A stretch of DNA of 64,000 bases from Coprousia sp963931435 (GCA_963931435.1 OZ007012.1:682001-746000); one strand, 5' to 3'; counted from the first letter of the stretch, positions 8,433 through 20,186 are shown. Notes: generated from the letters alone by a model not told the origin. Translations and numbers: made by a program.

Positions 8433-8518
8433 GTTGCCGTGCCTGGTAACGGGCCGAGCACGGCAACGGAACCCGTGGCGGTTCGGCCCGAGAGAGGGTC
8501 GGCCGCCACGGGCCTTTT
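8433..8518 (+). terminator. Two strong hairpins between PTS IIC and the glycosidase
   Basis: First hairpin: perfect 10-bp stem GTTGCCGTGC/GCACGGCAAC (8433-8442 with 8458-8467). Second: perfect 10-bp stem CCCGTGGCGG/CCGCCACGGG (8472-8481 with 8503-8512) whose loop can fold further (CGGCCC with GGGTCG), followed by CCTTTT. The T run is short, so this may be a leaky terminator or a processing/stabilising element tuning the glycosidase relative to the transporter. Confidence 0.55.
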
Positions 8519-8592
8519 GGTATCTGTGCGCTGGGGTGCGGCCGGCCCTTGGGGGCACGCGCCGGCGCCGGCGCGGTCGAGGAAGGATTCCC

Positions 8593-10023
8593 ATGCCATT
8601 CAAAGACGGTTTTCTGTGGGGCGGCGCCGTTGCGGCGCATCAGCTCGAGGGCGGCTACGACGAGGGCGGCAAGGGCCTCTCGGTCATGGACGTGGCCACC
8701 AAGGGCGGTCCGCACACGCGTCGGCGCTACACCGGCGACATCATCCCCGGCAAGAGCTACCCCAACCACGAGGCCATCGACTTCTACCATCGCTACCACG
8801 GCGACATCGAGCTCTTTGCCGAGATGGGCTTCAAGTGCTTCCGCACCTCCATCGCCTGGAGCCGGATCTTCCCCGAGGGCGACGAGCTCGAGCCCAACGA
8901 GGAGGGCCTGAAGTTCTACGACGACCTCTTTGACGACCTGCTGGCCCACGGCATCGAGCCCGTCATCACGCTCTCGCACTTCGAGATGCCGCTCATGCTC
9001 ACCAAGCGCTACGGCGGCTGGCGCAGTCGCAAGCTCATCGAACTCTTCGTGCGCTTTGCCAAGGTCTGCTTCGAGCGCTACCGCGACAAGGTCAAGTACT
9101 GGATGACCTTCAACGAGATCAACAACCAGACTAACTACCGCGACTCGTGGTCGCTGCTCACCAACTCGGGCATCATCGTCGAGGAGGGCGAGGACTCCGA
9201 GAAGCTCATGTACCAGAGCGTGCACTACGAGCTCGTGGCGAGCGCGCTGGCCGTCGAGGAGGGCAAGAAGATCAACCCCGACTTCATGATTGGGTGCATG
9301 ATCGCCATGACGCCCATCTACCCGGCCACCTGCAAGCCCGAGGACGTCTTTATGGCGCACCGCGCCATGGAGCGCCGTTTCTTCTTTGCCACGGTGCACG
9401 CGCGCGGCTACTACCCCGAGAACATCACCGCGCTGTGGCGCCGCCGCGGCTGGGAGCTCGACATCACCGACGACGACCTCAAGGCGCTCGCCGCCGGCAC
9501 CGTCGACTACATCGGCTTCTCGTACTACATGTCGTTCTGCACCAAGTGGAACGGCAGGGACGAGTCGTTCGACTACGACGAGTCGCGCGACCTGGTGCGC
9601 AACAAGTACGTCAAGGCGAGTGACTGGGGCTGGCAGATCGACCCGGTGGGCCTGCGCTACGCGCTCAGCTGGTTCACCGACATGTACCACCTGCCGCTCT
9701 TTATCGTCGAGAACGGTCTGGGCGCCTACGACAAGGTGGAGAGGGACGGCTCGATCCATGACGACTACCGCATCGACTACTTCCGCGACCACATCGCCCA
9801 GATGAAGAAGGCCGTGGAAGAGGACGGCGTGGACCTCATCGGCTACACGCCGTGGGGCTGCATCGACCTGGTGAGCGCCTCGACCGGCGAGATGGACAAG
9901 CGCTACGGCTTTATCTACGTCGATAAGAACAACAAGGACGAGGGTACGCTCGCGCGCAGCCGCAAGGACTCGTTCTACTGGTACAAGAAGGTCATCGAGA
10001 CCAACGGCGAGGACCTCGCGTAG
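8593..10023 (+). CDS. 6-phospho-beta-glucosidase, glycoside hydrolase family 1
   Basis: Hydrolyses the phosphorylated beta-glucoside delivered by the PTS into glucose 6-phosphate and a sugar or aglycone; cytoplasmic. Start ATG 8593 has GAGGAAGGA upstream and gives the normal GH1 N-terminus MPFKDGFLWGGAVAAHQLEGG; the 476-residue length is standard. Acid/base glutamate is E175 in TFNEIN, nucleophile is E373 in VENGLGA. Residues S428/S430, K436 and Y438 in SASTGEMDKRYGF form the phosphate-binding signature that separates 6-phospho enzymes from plain glucosidases. It is the last gene of the PTS operon at 5.7-10 kb. 6-phospho-beta-galactosidase activity is less likely but not excluded. Confidence 0.93.
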   Translation: MPFKDGFLWGGAVAAHQLEGGYDEGGKGLSVMDVATKGGPHTRRRYTGDIIPGKSYPNHEAIDFYHRYHGDIELFAEMGFKCFRTSIAWSRIFPEGDELEPNEEGLKFYDDLFDDLLAHGIEPVITLSHFEMPLMLTKRYGGWRSRKLIELFVRFAKVCFERYRDKVKYWMTFNEINNQTNYRDSWSLLTNSGIIVEEGEDSEKLMYQSVHYELVASALAVEEGKKINPDFMIGCMIAMTPIYPATCKPEDVFMAHRAMERRFFFATVHARGYYPENITALWRRRGWELDITDDDLKALAAGTVDYIGFSYYMSFCTKWNGRDESFDYDESRDLVRNKYVKASDWGWQIDPVGLRYALSWFTDMYHLPLFIVENGLGAYDKVERDGSIHDDYRIDYFRDHIAQMKKAVEEDGVDLIGYTPWGCIDLVSASTGEMDKRYGFIYVDKNNKDEGTLARSRKDSFYWYKKVIETNGEDLA

Positions 10024-10049
10024 CCGCGTTCGTCCTGTTTACCGTGTGT

Positions 10050-10097
10050 GAGGCCCACCCCGGTCCGTACCGCGTGCGGACCGGGGTGGCTCATTTG
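10050..10097 (+). terminator. Terminator-like hairpin after the glycosidase
   Basis: A perfect 13-bp stem CCACCCCGGTCCG/CGGACCGGGGTGG (10055-10067 with 10077-10089) closes a 9-base loop and is followed by CTCATTT. The T run is poor, so efficiency is uncertain. It abuts a copy of the 10.1/47.7-kb repeat. Confidence 0.65.
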
Positions 10098-10122
10098 GGG
10101 ATGGGGTTGTTTTGAGTCACAT
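10094..10122 (+). repeat. Single diverged copy of the 47.6-kb repeat arm
   Basis: The stretch GGGGATGGGGTTGTTTTGA followed by GTCACAT matches the inverted-repeat arm GGGGACGGGGTCGTTTTGA at 47.7 kb with a few substitutions. Only one arm is seen here, directly after the glycosidase terminator, so it is a solo or decayed copy. Confidence 0.5.
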
Positions 10123-10450
10123 GAGCCTTGCCCTCTAGCTCTCGTGTGAGCATCGTCTGGACGCCCGGCTATGCGGTAGGGCCCGTTCGGGTTTTCTCTG
10201 GGGCGATTTCCTGAGCCGAGTGGTGCTGTGCCATTCAAGCTGTAGAACGCAAAGATAAACCCCAGAGTAATCCCGAGTGGGTGCTACCCCATAGCAGCTG
10301 GGAACCAGCGAGCGCATGCACGATGGTTTCTCCGTGCGTACACGCAACCTGCGCAAACCGGTCCGCGCAAAGGGATAGAGTATCCTCGACTGAATCTGAC
10401 CGTCGGCGGGCAAGAGGGCCCGACCGACCGCAATTCGAAAAGGACCGCCC
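10123..10450. promoter_or_regulatory. Non-coding leader region before secA
   Basis: No gene is evident. The right half probably contains the secA promoter; a TATCCT at 10381-10386 is the best -10 candidate, with no convincing -35. A stem GTCGG-c-GGGC/GCCC-ga-CCGAC (10402-10428) lies just before the AAAAGGA Shine-Dalgarno of secA and could affect translation. A small CCCG/CGGG hairpin followed by TTTT near 10170 is too short to call a terminator. Confidence 0.3.
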
Positions 10451-13353
<2,903 letters not shown>

Positions 13354-13354
<1 letters not shown>

Positions 13355-14538
13355 TGGCCGATACGAGCAACGCGTCCGGCGCCGTCACGCCGGTGACCCC
13401 CGCCGACCTGGATGCGCTCGCCGCGCGTCTGGCGGAGGTGGAGACCTATCTGCATTTGGAGGAAAAGCGCGGCCGCGTCGCCGAGCTCGAGCGCCAGAGC
13501 GCGCAGCCCGGCTTCTGGGACGACGGCGACCGCGCCCGCTCCCTCATGGAGGAGCTGGGGCGCGGGCGCGCCGACGTGAAGGCGGTCGAGGACGCCCGCA
13601 CCGCGCTCGCCGACGCCCGGGCAGCCCTCGAGCTCGCCTCTGAGATGGGGGACGATCCCGACGCCGCCGAACTCTCCGCCGAGGCCGGCCGCTCCGCCGC
13701 CGCGCTCACGCGCGCCATCGACGAGATGGAGCTCTCCAGCTGGTTCACGGGCGAGTTCGACCATGGCGACGCCATCCTCACCATCAAGCCCGGCCAGGGC
13801 GGCCTGGAGGCCCAGGACTGGACCTTCATGCTCTTCAAGATGTACATGCGCTACTGCGCGCGCCGCGGCTGGAAGGTCACGGTGAACGACTGCCCCGCCG
13901 CCGAGCAGATCGGCATCGACCGCGCCACCATCACCGTGGAGGGCAAGGACGCCTTCGGGATGCTGCGGGCCGAGGCGGGCGTGCACCGCTTGGTGCGCAT
14001 CAGCCCCACCGACGCCAAGAAGCGCCGCCAGACCACGTTCGCCGGCGTCGAGGTGATCCCCGTGCTGCCGGATGACATCGACATCGAGATCGCGCCCGAC
14101 GACATCCGCGTGGACGTCTACCATGCGAGCGGCCCCGGCGGCCAGGGCGTCAACACCACCGACTCGGCCGTGCGCGTGACGCACATCCCCACGGGCATCG
14201 TGGTCACCTGCCAGAACGAGCGCAGCCAGATCCAGAACAAGGCCGCGTGCCTGCAGATCCTGAAGGCGCGCCTCTACGAGCTGGAGCTCCAGAAGCGCGA
14301 GGACCAGCTCGACCAGATCCGCGGCCCCAAGCGCGACATCGGCTTCGGCAACCAGATCCGCTCCTATGTGCTCTACCCCTACCAGATGGTCAAGGACCTG
14401 CGCACGGGCGTGGAGACCAGCAACGTCGACAGCGTGCTGGAGGAAGGCGACCTGGACCCCTTCATCATCGGCTACCACCGCTGGGCCACGGGCAACGCCG
14501 AGGGCGCCGCGTCGGAGGGCGACGCCGCCGAGGGCTGA
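13354..14538 (+). CDS. prfB: Peptide chain release factor 2 with an SPT in place of the SPF motif
   Basis: Recognises UGA and UAA stop codons and triggers peptide release. The GTG at 13354 overlaps the secA stop by one base and has GGAAGGA 6-8 bases upstream; the 394-residue product is full length. The catalytic GGQ is at residues 262-264 in SGPGGQGVNTTDSA. The codon-reading tripeptide, SPF in typical RF2 and PxT in RF1, reads S217-P218-T219 here (agc ccc acc), a hybrid form. The rest of the neighbourhood (RRQTTFAGVEVIPV) is RF2-like. The gene is a single open frame: the usual in-frame UGA and +1 frameshift site of many prfB genes is absent, so that autoregulation is not used. A second release factor gene is not in the window. 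Confidence 0.95.
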
Positions 14539-14613
14539 TCCTCCGAGGGCTGAGCCGCCGTGGCGGGTTCGCCAGCTTTCGGCGACCCGATACGACGGCC
14601 TATCCCGAGCTTC

Positions 14614-14778
14614 CGATGTACAGAAACGGGAGTAGGGAACAGTTTAGGGAACAGTTTAGGGAACAGCTTGCAAAACGCCTGGTAGATGGCGCCATGGTTT
14701 TGAGGCTTCGAGCAGGATCGGCGCATTTTGCCACCCCTAGCGCACGAGACTGTTCCCTGAACGCGTTTCTGTACATCG
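14614..14778. repeat. 165-base element with 15-bp terminal inverted repeats and a triplicated 12-mer
   Basis: The ends are perfect inverted repeats, CGATGTACAGAAACG at 14614-14628 and its complement at 14764-14778. Moving inward, AGGGAACAGT on the left pairs with ACTGTTCCCT on the right, giving about 30-bp imperfect terminal repeats. The left arm contains GGGAACAGTTTA repeated (two full copies and a third ending in CTT) from about 14635 to 14669. Further in, TGCAAAACGCC and GGCGCATTTTGCC are also roughly complementary, so the whole element can fold into one long hairpin. No coding capacity. This is the pattern of a non-autonomous miniature inverted-repeat element. It occupies most of the 412 bases between prfB and the YitT-like gene; the remainder shows only a possible -10 (TACCAT, about 14814). 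Confidence 0.75.
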
Positions 14779-14950
14779 CGGACAGCATCTCATGACGGGC
14801 GAACCGTCGCGTGCTACCATAGGCAAGGCAAAATCACCAGACATGTCATGCGCCTGTTAGGGTACGGCGTCGGAGGGTCTTTGCGCGCGCGCCATGCGTC
14901 TGCCCGGCGCGCGCGGAGCGGCCTCCGGCGTGCGCAGGAAAGGACGGGCC

Positions 14951-15844
14951 ATGGCTTCCCGCACCATCTCCGCACTCATTCGCTCGCAGTTCGTACGCGA
15001 CCTGCCGCTCGTGGCCTTCGGCTGCGCGGTGGCGGCGCTCGCCACCGACATGTTCCTCATCCCGCACGGCTTGGCGGCGGGCGGCGTGACGGGCATCGCC
15101 ACCATCGTTAACGCGCTCGGCGCCCGTGCGGGCGTCACGCTGCCGGTGGGTCTTCTGACCATCATCATGAACGCGGCGATCATGCTGTTCGTCGTGCGCT
15201 CGGGAGGGGTGAAGTACGCCGTCCAGACCGCGACCGGCTTCGTGCTCTTTGGCTTCTTCACCGACCTGTTCGCGCCCTTCGTGGTACCGCTCGCCTCGAC
15301 CGAGCTGCTGGTGCCGGCGCTCTGGGGCGGCATCATCATGGGGCTCGGCTTGGGGCTCTCCTTCCGCTGCGGCGTTTCGACGGGCGGGTCGGACACCGTC
15401 GCCCAGATCATCGCGCGCCGGTTCTCGCTGCCGCTCGGGTCGACGGTCATGGTGATCGACTGCCTCATCTGCGCGGCCTCGGCGCCGGTGTTCTCGGTGG
15501 ACAACGCGCTGGCGGCAGCGCTCTCGATGGTGATGACCGGCATCGTGGTCGACCGCGTAGTCGACGGCGGCAACACGCAGCGAGCGGCGTTCATCATCTC
15601 CGAGCGCTACGAGGAGATCGCGCATGACGTACTCCATGGCCTCGAGCGCGGCGTGACGCGCATCGCCGCACGCGGCGAGTGGACGGGCCAGGAGCGCCCC
15701 ATGCTCTTCATCATCCTCGACAAGCGCGAGATCCAGATGCTCAAGGCGGTGGTCGCCGAGCATGATCCGCGCGCCATCATGGTCATCACCGATGTGAACG
15801 AGGCTCTGGGCGAGGGCTTCAAGGAGCTGGGCGCAGGGGAGTAG
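14951..15844 (+). CDS. YitT family membrane protein with DUF2179 domain
   Basis: A 297-residue integral membrane protein. The N-terminal two thirds carry about five to six hydrophobic segments including the PHGLAAGGVTGIA segment typical of the YitT_membrane family; the C-terminal 80 residues are a soluble DUF2179 domain ending in FIILDKREIQMLKAVVAEHDPRAIMVITDVNEALGEGF, as in characterised members. Molecular function of the family is not established; some members are proposed transporters. ATG 14951 is chosen because AAAGGA lies 8 bases upstream and the protein then begins like homologues. It stands alone, followed by an opposing AraC gene. Confidence 0.88.
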   Translation: MASRTISALIRSQFVRDLPLVAFGCAVAALATDMFLIPHGLAAGGVTGIATIVNALGARAGVTLPVGLLTIIMNAAIMLFVVRSGGVKYAVQTATGFVLFGFFTDLFAPFVVPLASTELLVPALWGGIIMGLGLGLSFRCGVSTGGSDTVAQIIARRFSLPLGSTVMVIDCLICAASAPVFSVDNALAAALSMVMTGIVVDRVVDGGNTQRAAFIISERYEEIAHDVLHGLERGVTRIAARGEWTGQERPMLFIILDKREIQMLKAVVAEHDPRAIMVITDVNEALGEGFKELGAGE

Positions 15845-15899
15845 ACGGGCGCATCCGCCATCGAGCCGCTCGGCACTGGGTCCACGCTCCCGCCTTCGC

Positions 15900-16916
15900 T
15901 CAACTTCGCGGTACCCGCTGCGTCCCTGCCAGCGCCCTGCGGTAGGCGCGCGGGGTCATCTGGTAGAACGTCTCGAACTTGCGGTAGAAGAAGCTCATGT
16001 TTGATATCCCGACCTTGCGCGCGACCGCCTCGATGGAGCGGTCGGTGTTGAGGAGGAGCCAGGCCGCCTCGCTCATCTGCTGCCCGAGCCGGATCTGCGA
16101 GAAGGTCTGCCCCGTCTTGGCCTTGAGAAGGTTGCCAAGGTAGTTCGGGCTGTAGCCGAACATGCGCGCCACCGAGCCGAGTGTACACGCCTTGTAGTTG
16201 CGCTCGATGAAGTCGAGGATTCGCGCCGTCTTGTCATCGATGTTCGAGACGGGGTCCGAAATCTGGGCCTGGTAGTACAGGGCGCGTATGAGCTCCAAGA
16301 ACACGAGGTTGGCGTAGCTGCGCAGCATGTCCTCAGCGTAGACGTCGGGGAAGAGGTACTCGTGGGCCAGAAGCTCGATGAGCTCGGCGAGATTACCCGC
16401 GTGCTCGTGGCTGACGGTGATGAACCGGTCGTGCCGGCGGCGGTTGCTCACGCTCTCGAAGAGGAATGTCGTGAGGATGCCGCCGCCCGGCAGGCTCGCG
16501 AGGAACACCGAGTCGAAGAACTCCTGCAGGAAGGTGACGGCGATGACGATGTCATCTTCGCCCTTCACCCGCGGCGCGCTGCGGATCGCCTCGGTGTCGA
16601 AGAGCACCGCATCACCTCGCACCAGCTCGAAGCTCCTCCCGTCGACCTCGTAGGTGCACGAGCCGCTGTAGATGTAGTTGAGCTCCATGGTGGAGTTGAC
16701 ATGCGGCGGGATGGATGCGAAGCGCGTCTCGCGGATGAGGCCGATGCCGTTGCGGCGCACGGTATGGCGCCAGTCGAAGAGCATGACCTCCTCACCGCGC
16801 ACCTCGACGCGTGGCGTGCTCGCGTACACCGGGCTGGGCTCGCCGGGGTGCTCGAGGTGCCAGGTCTCGCTGGTGGTGAGCGCGCGGAGTTTGCGATCGA
16901 GCACGTTGCGGTCCAT
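15900..16916 (-). CDS. AraC family transcriptional regulator, divergent from glycosidase/PTS genes
   Basis: A 338-residue regulator: an N-terminal cupin-like ligand-binding half (about residues 30-150) and two C-terminal helix-turn-helix units (about 235-335) with the AraC signature SIEAVARKVGISNMSFFYRKFETFYQMTP. The ATG at 16916 has GAAGGG about 6 bases upstream; longer in-frame starts are not supported by a ribosome site. The gene diverges from the second 6-phospho-glycosidase and IIBC permease, and the shared 350-base region contains an inverted repeat, so it most likely activates those genes in response to a beta-glucoside. The ligand is not known. Confidence 0.9.
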   Translation of the reverse strand: MDRNVLDRKLRALTTSETWHLEHPGEPSPVYASTPRVEVRGEEVMLFDWRHTVRRNGIGLIRETRFASIPPHVNSTMELNYIYSGSCTYEVDGRSFELVRGDAVLFDTEAIRSAPRVKGEDDIVIAVTFLQEFFDSVFLASLPGGGILTTFLFESVSNRRRHDRFITVSHEHAGNLAELIELLAHEYLFPDVYAEDMLRSYANLVFLELIRALYYQAQISDPVSNIDDKTARILDFIERNYKACTLGSVARMFGYSPNYLGNLLKAKTGQTFSQIRLGQQMSEAAWLLLNTDRSIEAVARKVGISNMSFFYRKFETFYQMTPRAYRRALAGTQRVPRS

Positions 16917-17263
16917 GGGCATCCCTTCGATCGGTGGTGTCTGCGTGCACGCTTCAGGTGGGCGGCGCCTGGCGGGCGAGTTGCCGCTTGACCGAGGTGC
17001 CTCCGCGGTCATCGACGCACATAGGGTGTCGGCGCCGGGCGCGAGCCGTCGGCATCGATCCGCGAGCATGCATCCTCCCGCCTGGTCCGGCAGATCACCT
17101 CGTTCGCGAGCAGGAATCGGTAGATATGTCATAAACCGTGACCTTTTATGATATTACCCCGTATTAAATCCATTTTCTATACTGGCGGTGCCATAGCAGG
17201 TGGGTGAACATGGCGCGGAAAGCGCCGGCGCCGCCGCGCGCGAGACGGCAGGAAGGGAACGTG
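16917..17263. promoter_or_regulatory. Divergent promoter region with a TCATAAA inverted repeat
   Basis: Between the AraC gene and the glycosidase gene. Two 7-bp arms, TCATAAA at 17129-17135 and TTTATGA at 17145-17151, separated by 9 bases, form a perfect inverted repeat within an AT-rich patch. Downstream lies a good -10, TATACT at 17178-17183, but the -35 position (TTACCC at 17154-17159, 18-bp spacer) is poor, as expected for an activator-dependent promoter with the operator abutting the -35. I infer an AraC binding site. Confidence 0.5.
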
Positions 17264-18736
17264 GTGCCCATGCTCAAGACCGGATTCGATGAAGATTTCC
17301 TCTGGGGAGGCGCCATATCGGCATCGCAGGCCGATGGCGGCTGGCGCGAAGGGGGCAAGGGCGCCTCGACCCAGGACATGCGCTACCTCGATCCCGCGTG
17401 GACCCATGAGGAGGTGGAGCGCAAGCACCATGGCTCGCCGTTCTCCCGCGCGGAGCTCGAGGCGGCTCTGGCCGATGACACGACGACCTACTATCCCAAC
17501 CGGCGCGGCATAGACTTCTACCATCGCTACCGCGACGACATCGAGCTCTTCGCCGAGATGGGGCTCAAGCTGTTCCGCACCTCCATCTCGTGGAGCCGCA
17601 TCTTCCCCTCGGGCGATGATCCCGAGCCCAATCGCGAGGGCATCGCCTATTACCGCGACATGTTCGAGCGCTGCCAGGCGCGCGGCATCAAGGTGTTCGC
17701 AACCATCCTCCACTACGACATCCCCGTGAACCTGGTGCTCAAGTACGGTGGCTGGAAGAGCCGAAAGACGATCGACCTGTACGTGCGCTACGCGCGGACG
17801 CTCTTCGAGGAGCTGGGCGACGTGGTCGATTTCTGGCTGCCGTTCAACGAGTTCAACGCCGGGCGTTTCGCCCCGTGGGACGGCGTGTGCCTCATCCCCG
17901 GCGAGGAGGACACCGGCCAGCAGGTGTTCCAGTGCCTGCACCATCAATTCGTGGCCAACGCCCGCGTGGTGAAGCTCTGCCATGAGATGCTGCCCGGCAA
18001 GCCCGTGGGCGGCATGATCGCCCGGTTCTGCACCTATCCGGCCACCTGCCGTCCCGAGGACAACCTCCAGGCCCTGCAGGACGACCAGTATGCCAACTGG
18101 TTCTACACCGACGTGATGGCGCGCGGCGTCTATCCCGCCTATATGGAGCGCTATTTCGACCGGTTCGGCATCCAGGTGGAGTTCGAGCCGGGCGACGTGG
18201 AGCTGCTGGCTGCCAACACGGTCGACTTCCTGGCGTTCTCGTACTACTTCAGCCAGGTCTCCACCACCGAGCAGGGATGGGAGAAGACGGCGGGCAACCT
18301 GGTAATGGCCAACAAGAACCCTTATCTGCCCACCTCGGAATGGGGCTGGCAGATGGATCCGGTGGGCCTGCGCATCACGCTCAACCAGATGTACGACCGC
18401 TACGGCCTGCCGCTCTACATTGCCGAGAACGGGTTGGGCACCTCCGACGTGCTCGGGGCGGACGGCACCGTGCACGATGACTATCGCATCGACTATCTGC
18501 GCAGCCATATCGAGCAGCTGCGCGAGGCGGTGATCGACGGCGTGGATGTGCGCGGCTACATGGTCTGGGGCTTCATCGACGTGGTCTCGTGCGGGCCGCT
18601 CACCATGGACAAGCGCTACGGGCTCATCTACGTGGACTACGACAACGGCGGACACGGCACGGGTGACCGGTTCCGCAAGGATTCCTTCTACTGGTATCAG
18701 AAGTGCATCGCCACCAACGGCGCCGATCTCTCCTGA
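17264..18736 (+). CDS. 6-phospho-beta-glucosidase, glycoside hydrolase family 1 (second)
   Basis: Second GH1 enzyme of the window, cytoplasmic, cleaving a phosphorylated beta-glucoside imported by the IIBC encoded just downstream. The nucleophile lies in AENGLGT and the acid/base in PFNEFNA; the phosphate-binding Ser-Lys-Tyr segment is SCGPLTMDKRYGLIYVD. Compared with the enzyme at 8.6 kb it has an insertion of about 20 residues near residues 45-70. Several in-frame starts exist; GGAAGGG at 17251-17257 favours the GTG at 17264 (6-base spacing), the ATG at 17270 being next best and the GTG at 17204 unlikely. Gap to the IIBC gene is 22 bases. Confidence 0.9.
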   Translation: MPMLKTGFDEDFLWGGAISASQADGGWREGGKGASTQDMRYLDPAWTHEEVERKHHGSPFSRAELEAALADDTTTYYPNRRGIDFYHRYRDDIELFAEMGLKLFRTSISWSRIFPSGDDPEPNREGIAYYRDMFERCQARGIKVFATILHYDIPVNLVLKYGGWKSRKTIDLYVRYARTLFEELGDVVDFWLPFNEFNAGRFAPWDGVCLIPGEEDTGQQVFQCLHHQFVANARVVKLCHEMLPGKPVGGMIARFCTYPATCRPEDNLQALQDDQYANWFYTDVMARGVYPAYMERYFDRFGIQVEFEPGDVELLAANTVDFLAFSYYFSQVSTTEQGWEKTAGNLVMANKNPYLPTSEWGWQMDPVGLRITLNQMYDRYGLPLYIAENGLGTSDVLGADGTVHDDYRIDYLRSHIEQLREAVIDGVDVRGYMVWGFIDVVSCGPLTMDKRYGLIYVDYDNGGHGTGDRFRKDSFYWYQKCIATNGADLS

Positions 18737-18758
18737 TGGCGCCGAGAGAGGAGAGGGC

Positions 18759-20102
18759 ATGAAAACCAACAAGCAGCTCGCGCAGGACATCCTGGACAAG
18801 CTGGGCGGCGCCGAGAACGTCGCGCACGCCACGCACTGCATCACGCGCCTGCGCGTGAACCTCGTCGATGATTCCAAGGCAGATCTTGATGCGCTCAAAT
18901 CCCTTGATGGCGCCATGGGCGCCCAGATCAAGGACGGCCAATGGCAGATCATCATCGGGCCCAAGGTGGGCGACGTGTTCATGGAGTTCGAGCCGCTGCT
19001 GGGCGGCAAGGCCTCCACGGGCGAGGCTCCGGGCGCCAAGTTCAACCTGCTCGATGCCATCACGGGCATCTTCTCGCCCATCATCCCGGCACTCGTCGCA
19101 GGCGGCATCGTCAAGGGCGTGCTCGCCATCGTCGCCGCGTTCGGCATCGACACGAGCGCGGGCGACTGGGCGATCTTCAACATGATCTCCGACATCCCCT
19201 TCTACTTCCTGCCGTTCCTGCTGGCGGTCTCGTCGGCGCGCAAGTTCCGCGTGAACGAGTTTCTGGCGGTGTGCGTCGCCGGCTCGCTGCTGTATCCGAC
19301 GTTCACGGCGGCGGTCGAATCGGGTGACATCGCGTTCACGCTCTTCGGCATCGCGGTGCCGCAGTTCAGCTATTCCAGCTCGGTCTTCCCGGTCATTTTC
19401 GGCGTCGCCGGGCTCTCGCTCGTCTACCACGCCATCGACCGGTTCGTTCCCGATCTGTTCAAGCTTGTGGTGGTGCCGGCGCTGTCGCTCATGATCGTGA
19501 TCCCGCTGAACCTCATGCTGCTCGCCCCCATCGGCGCCTGGTGCGGCATCGGGCTCGCCAACGGCATCGTGTGGCTCTTTTCGACGCTGGGACCTGTGGC
19601 CGGCTTCCTGCTCGGCTTCTTCATGCCGCTGATCGTGCTGTTCGGCATGCATCAGTCCACCTCGCCCATCCAGATTTCCAACATCGCGTCCATGGGGTAC
19701 GACTACCTGTTGCCCGTATCGTTCTGCCATAACCTCGCCGAGTCGGGCGCTGCGCTGGGCGCGTCGCTGCGCATGAAGGATCCTGCTATGCGCTCGGCGG
19801 GCATCACGTGCGCCTTCTCCGCGTTCATGGGAATCTCCGAGCCCGCGCTGTTCACGGTGCAGGTTCCCAACAAGATGCCGCTCATCGGTGCGATGGTGGG
19901 TTGCGGCATCGGTGGCGCGCTCACGCAGGTGCTGGGCGTCAAGTGCTTCGGTTTCGTGATGCCGGGCATCACCTCGCTGCCGGTGTACATGGACCCTTCG
20001 GGCGCGATGTGGAACCTCATCGCCATCATCATCTGCCTGGTGGTCTCTTTCGTAGGCGCTTGCGCCGTGGCGTTCGCGCTCACCAAGCCCATCGAGCCGT
20101 AG
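18759..20102 (+). CDS. PTS beta-glucoside EIIBC, lacking a IIA domain
   Basis: Membrane sugar permease of the glucose-glucoside superfamily, fused IIB-IIC. The IIB domain (about 1-85) has the phosphocysteine C27 in HATHCITRLRVNL. The IIC domain (about 105-445) shows roughly ten hydrophobic segments and the conserved GISEPALFTVQ. At 447 residues it lacks the C-terminal IIA domain found in BglF/BglP proteins of about 620 residues; phosphate must come from a separate Crr-like IIA encoded elsewhere. GAGAGGAGAGG precedes the ATG. Co-transcribed with the upstream 6-phospho-glycosidase and followed by a strong terminator. Substrate is inferred to be an aryl- or alkyl-beta-glucoside or related disaccharide. 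Confidence 0.92.
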   Translation: MKTNKQLAQDILDKLGGAENVAHATHCITRLRVNLVDDSKADLDALKSLDGAMGAQIKDGQWQIIIGPKVGDVFMEFEPLLGGKASTGEAPGAKFNLLDAITGIFSPIIPALVAGGIVKGVLAIVAAFGIDTSAGDWAIFNMISDIPFYFLPFLLAVSSARKFRVNEFLAVCVAGSLLYPTFTAAVESGDIAFTLFGIAVPQFSYSSSVFPVIFGVAGLSLVYHAIDRFVPDLFKLVVVPALSLMIVIPLNLMLLAPIGAWCGIGLANGIVWLFSTLGPVAGFLLGFFMPLIVLFGMHQSTSPIQISNIASMGYDYLLPVSFCHNLAESGAALGASLRMKDPAMRSAGITCAFSAFMGISEPALFTVQVPNKMPLIGAMVGCGIGGALTQVLGVKCFGFVMPGITSLPVYMDPSGAMWNLIAIIICLVVSFVGACAVAFALTKPIEP

Positions 20103-20186
20103 GAAAGCGCGCTCCGCGTTCCCGATCATCGTGTTTTCGCCTTCAGCCAGGCCTCACCATGAGCGCCGGGCTATGGGTTCGAAGAG

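Noticed and set aside
7072..9792. 900-codon leftward open frame opposite PTS IIC and glycosidase
   Set aside because: Same artefact; it crosses a non-coding hairpin region and has no recognisable motif.
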